The notes below the pieces were generated by a model. The model was given only the letters and a program-made list of their open reading frames with translations. It was not told where the DNA came from and searched no databases. 23,941 bases of DNA, taken from the NCBI GenBank assembly GCA_037969565.1, contig JBBKXQ010000009.1, positions 1 through 23,941 of the forward strand. The letters run 5' to 3'. Position numbers and translations under genes: made by a program. Numbering within the stretch: the stretch's first letter is position 1; every line of letters starts with the position of its first letter. Positions 23,043 to 23,941 of the stretch are shown here, piece after piece. This stretch comes from SZUA-35 sp037969565 (GTDB taxonomy: Bacteria; Actinomycetota; Acidimicrobiia; Acidimicrobiales; SZUA-35).

Positions 23043-23941
23043 ATGAGAACTACCCTCGCGGTCGTGCCCGATCTGATCATTCGAAACGCGCTCGTCATCG
23101 ATGGAACTGGTCGCGATCGGTTCGAAGCCGACATCGCCATCGAGGGCGATCGGATCGTCGCAGTCGGCGACGTCGGAAACGTCAACGCCAACGAGGAAAT
23201 CGACGCCGAGGGTCGGGTGCTTGCTCCCGGGTTCGTGGATGTGCACACCCACGACGACGGCGCCTTGCTGCGTCATCCCGGGATGGAGTTCAAGCTGGCT
23301 CAGGGCTGCACGAGCATCGTGATCGGGAACTGCGGGTTCAGCGCCGCGCCGGCCCGACCGGGCGAGCGGGAGCCGAGCGGCTTGATCGGGGTGAAACCCA
23401 CGTGGAGTGACATGGCCGGGTTCCGGACGGCCGTCACCGAGGCAAAGCCAGCTGTCAACGCGGTTGCGCTGGTCGGGCACAACACCATCCGGAGCCTGGT
23501 GTTGGGTGAAGGAGAGGGGCGGGAACCGACCGACGCAGAACTCGAAGAGATGAAGGGCCATGTTCGTCGGGGTATGGAGCAAGGGGCATGTGGATTTTCC
23601 ACCGGCCTCATCTATCGGCCCGGCCGCTGGTCGCAGACCGACGAGGTGATCGAGTTGGCACGCGAGTCGGGGATCGCCGGAGGGATTTATGCCACCCACA
23701 TGCGCAACGAGGGCGACCATCTTCTGGCCGCAGTCGATGAGGCAATTCACATCGGGAGAACGGCGGCGCTACCAGTGCAAATTTCTCATCACAAGTCGGC
23801 GGGACGGCGGAATTGGGGCCGTATCGGCCTGTCGCTGGCCAAGATCGACGAAGCAAACGCCAGTGGTGGCGACATCACGCTCGACGTGTACCCCTATTCC
23901 GCCGGTAGCGGCCCGATGGCTCAGTACTTCGATGTCGACGC
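23043..23941 (+). CDS. N-acyl-D-amino-acid deacylase / D-aminoacylase family amidohydrolase, 3' partial
   Basis: The first 299 residues of a zinc amidohydrolase that removes acyl groups from N-acyl-D-amino acids. The N-terminal beta-sandwich reads PDLIIRNALVIDGTGRDRFEADIAIEGDRI and leads into the metal motif FVDVHTHDD. GCTSIVIGNCGFSAAP (with the metal cysteine typical of D-aminoacylases), GACGFSTGLIYRPGR, YATHMRNEGD and QISHHKSAGRRNWG follow, all characteristic of the family. The gene runs off the right edge. ATG 23043 has no ribosome site. GTG 23064, 7 bp after a TACCCT hexamer that fits the -10 pattern, could be a leaderless alternative start. It is divergent from the GMC gene with almost no spacer. 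Confidence 0.88.
   Translation, partial: MRTTLAVVPDLIIRNALVIDGTGRDRFEADIAIEGDRIVAVGDVGNVNANEEIDAEGRVLAPGFVDVHTHDDGALLRHPGMEFKLAQGCTSIVIGNCGFSAAPARPGEREPSGLIGVKPTWSDMAGFRTAVTEAKPAVNAVALVGHNTIRSLVLGEGEGREPTDAELEEMKGHVRRGMEQGACGFSTGLIYRPGRWSQTDEVIELARESGIAGGIYATHMRNEGDHLLAAVDEAIHIGRTAALPVQISHHKSAGRRNWGRIGLSLAKIDEANASGGDITLDVYPYSAGSGPMAQYFDVD

Noticed and set aside
21465..23750. A 761-codon version of the GMC oxidoreductase
   Set aside because: The extra 244 codons lie antisense to the D-aminoacylase gene and show no GMC content before the FAD-binding loop.

Overview
The window is high-GC DNA with dense, mostly directional gene packing, many GTG/TTG starts and runs of 1-4 bp gene overlaps. The gene families (a mycofactocin-type MftD flavoprotein, several acyl-CoA enzymes, TetR, MarR and AsnC regulators, SRPBCC proteins) point to an actinobacterium. 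A lineage such as the Acidimicrobiia is plausible, but this is inference. No rRNA, tRNA, CRISPR array, insertion sequence, integrase or phage gene was seen.

Layout. (1) Positions 1-3306, plus strand: the 3' part of a 3-hydroxyacyl-CoA/carnitine-dehydrogenase-like gene, a coupled TetR regulator, and an acyl-CoA synthetase. (2) Positions 3307-3721: the only gene-free stretch over 300 bp, between convergent units. It holds several inverted repeats and possible remnants of an HNH-type gene. (3) Positions 3722-13561, minus strand: nine genes read from 13561 leftwards. In order they are enoyl-CoA hydratase, acetoacetyl-CoA-synthetase-like ligase, hydroxyacyl-CoA dehydrogenase, amidohydrolase, SDR (broken by an in-frame amber), alpha/beta hydrolase, acyl-CoA-dehydrogenase-like flavoprotein, NicX-like dioxygenase and glutamine-synthetase-like ligase. 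Seven of the eight junctions overlap by 1 or 4 bp, so this is almost certainly one operon. (4) Positions 13646-16283, plus strand: a divergent MarR regulator, a small membrane protein, a class III aminotransferase and an AsnC/Lrp regulator. (5) Positions 16301-18192: a nitroreductase-SRPBCC fusion (minus) and a divergent free-standing SRPBCC protein (plus). (6) Positions 18306-19472: an MftD homologue with no mftABC next to it. (7) Positions 19456-21187, minus strand: a family 2 glycosyltransferase followed by a PIG-L deacetylase. (8) Positions 21465-23941: a GMC oxidoreductase (minus) and a divergent N-acyl-D-amino-acid deacylase that runs off the right edge.

The nine-gene operon is the best candidate for an undescribed system. 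It combines a ring-cleaving NicX-type dioxygenase, two hydrolases, a GS-like gamma-glutamyl ligase, an acid-CoA ligase and beta-oxidation-type enzymes. That is the toolkit expected for breaking down a nitrogen-containing ring compound to CoA thioesters. The divergent MarR gene, with a palindrome over its start codon, is the likely controller. The substrate cannot be read from the sequence. The TetR unit at the left edge carries a close paralogue of the operon's hydroxyacyl-CoA dehydrogenase, so the two units may act on related substrates.
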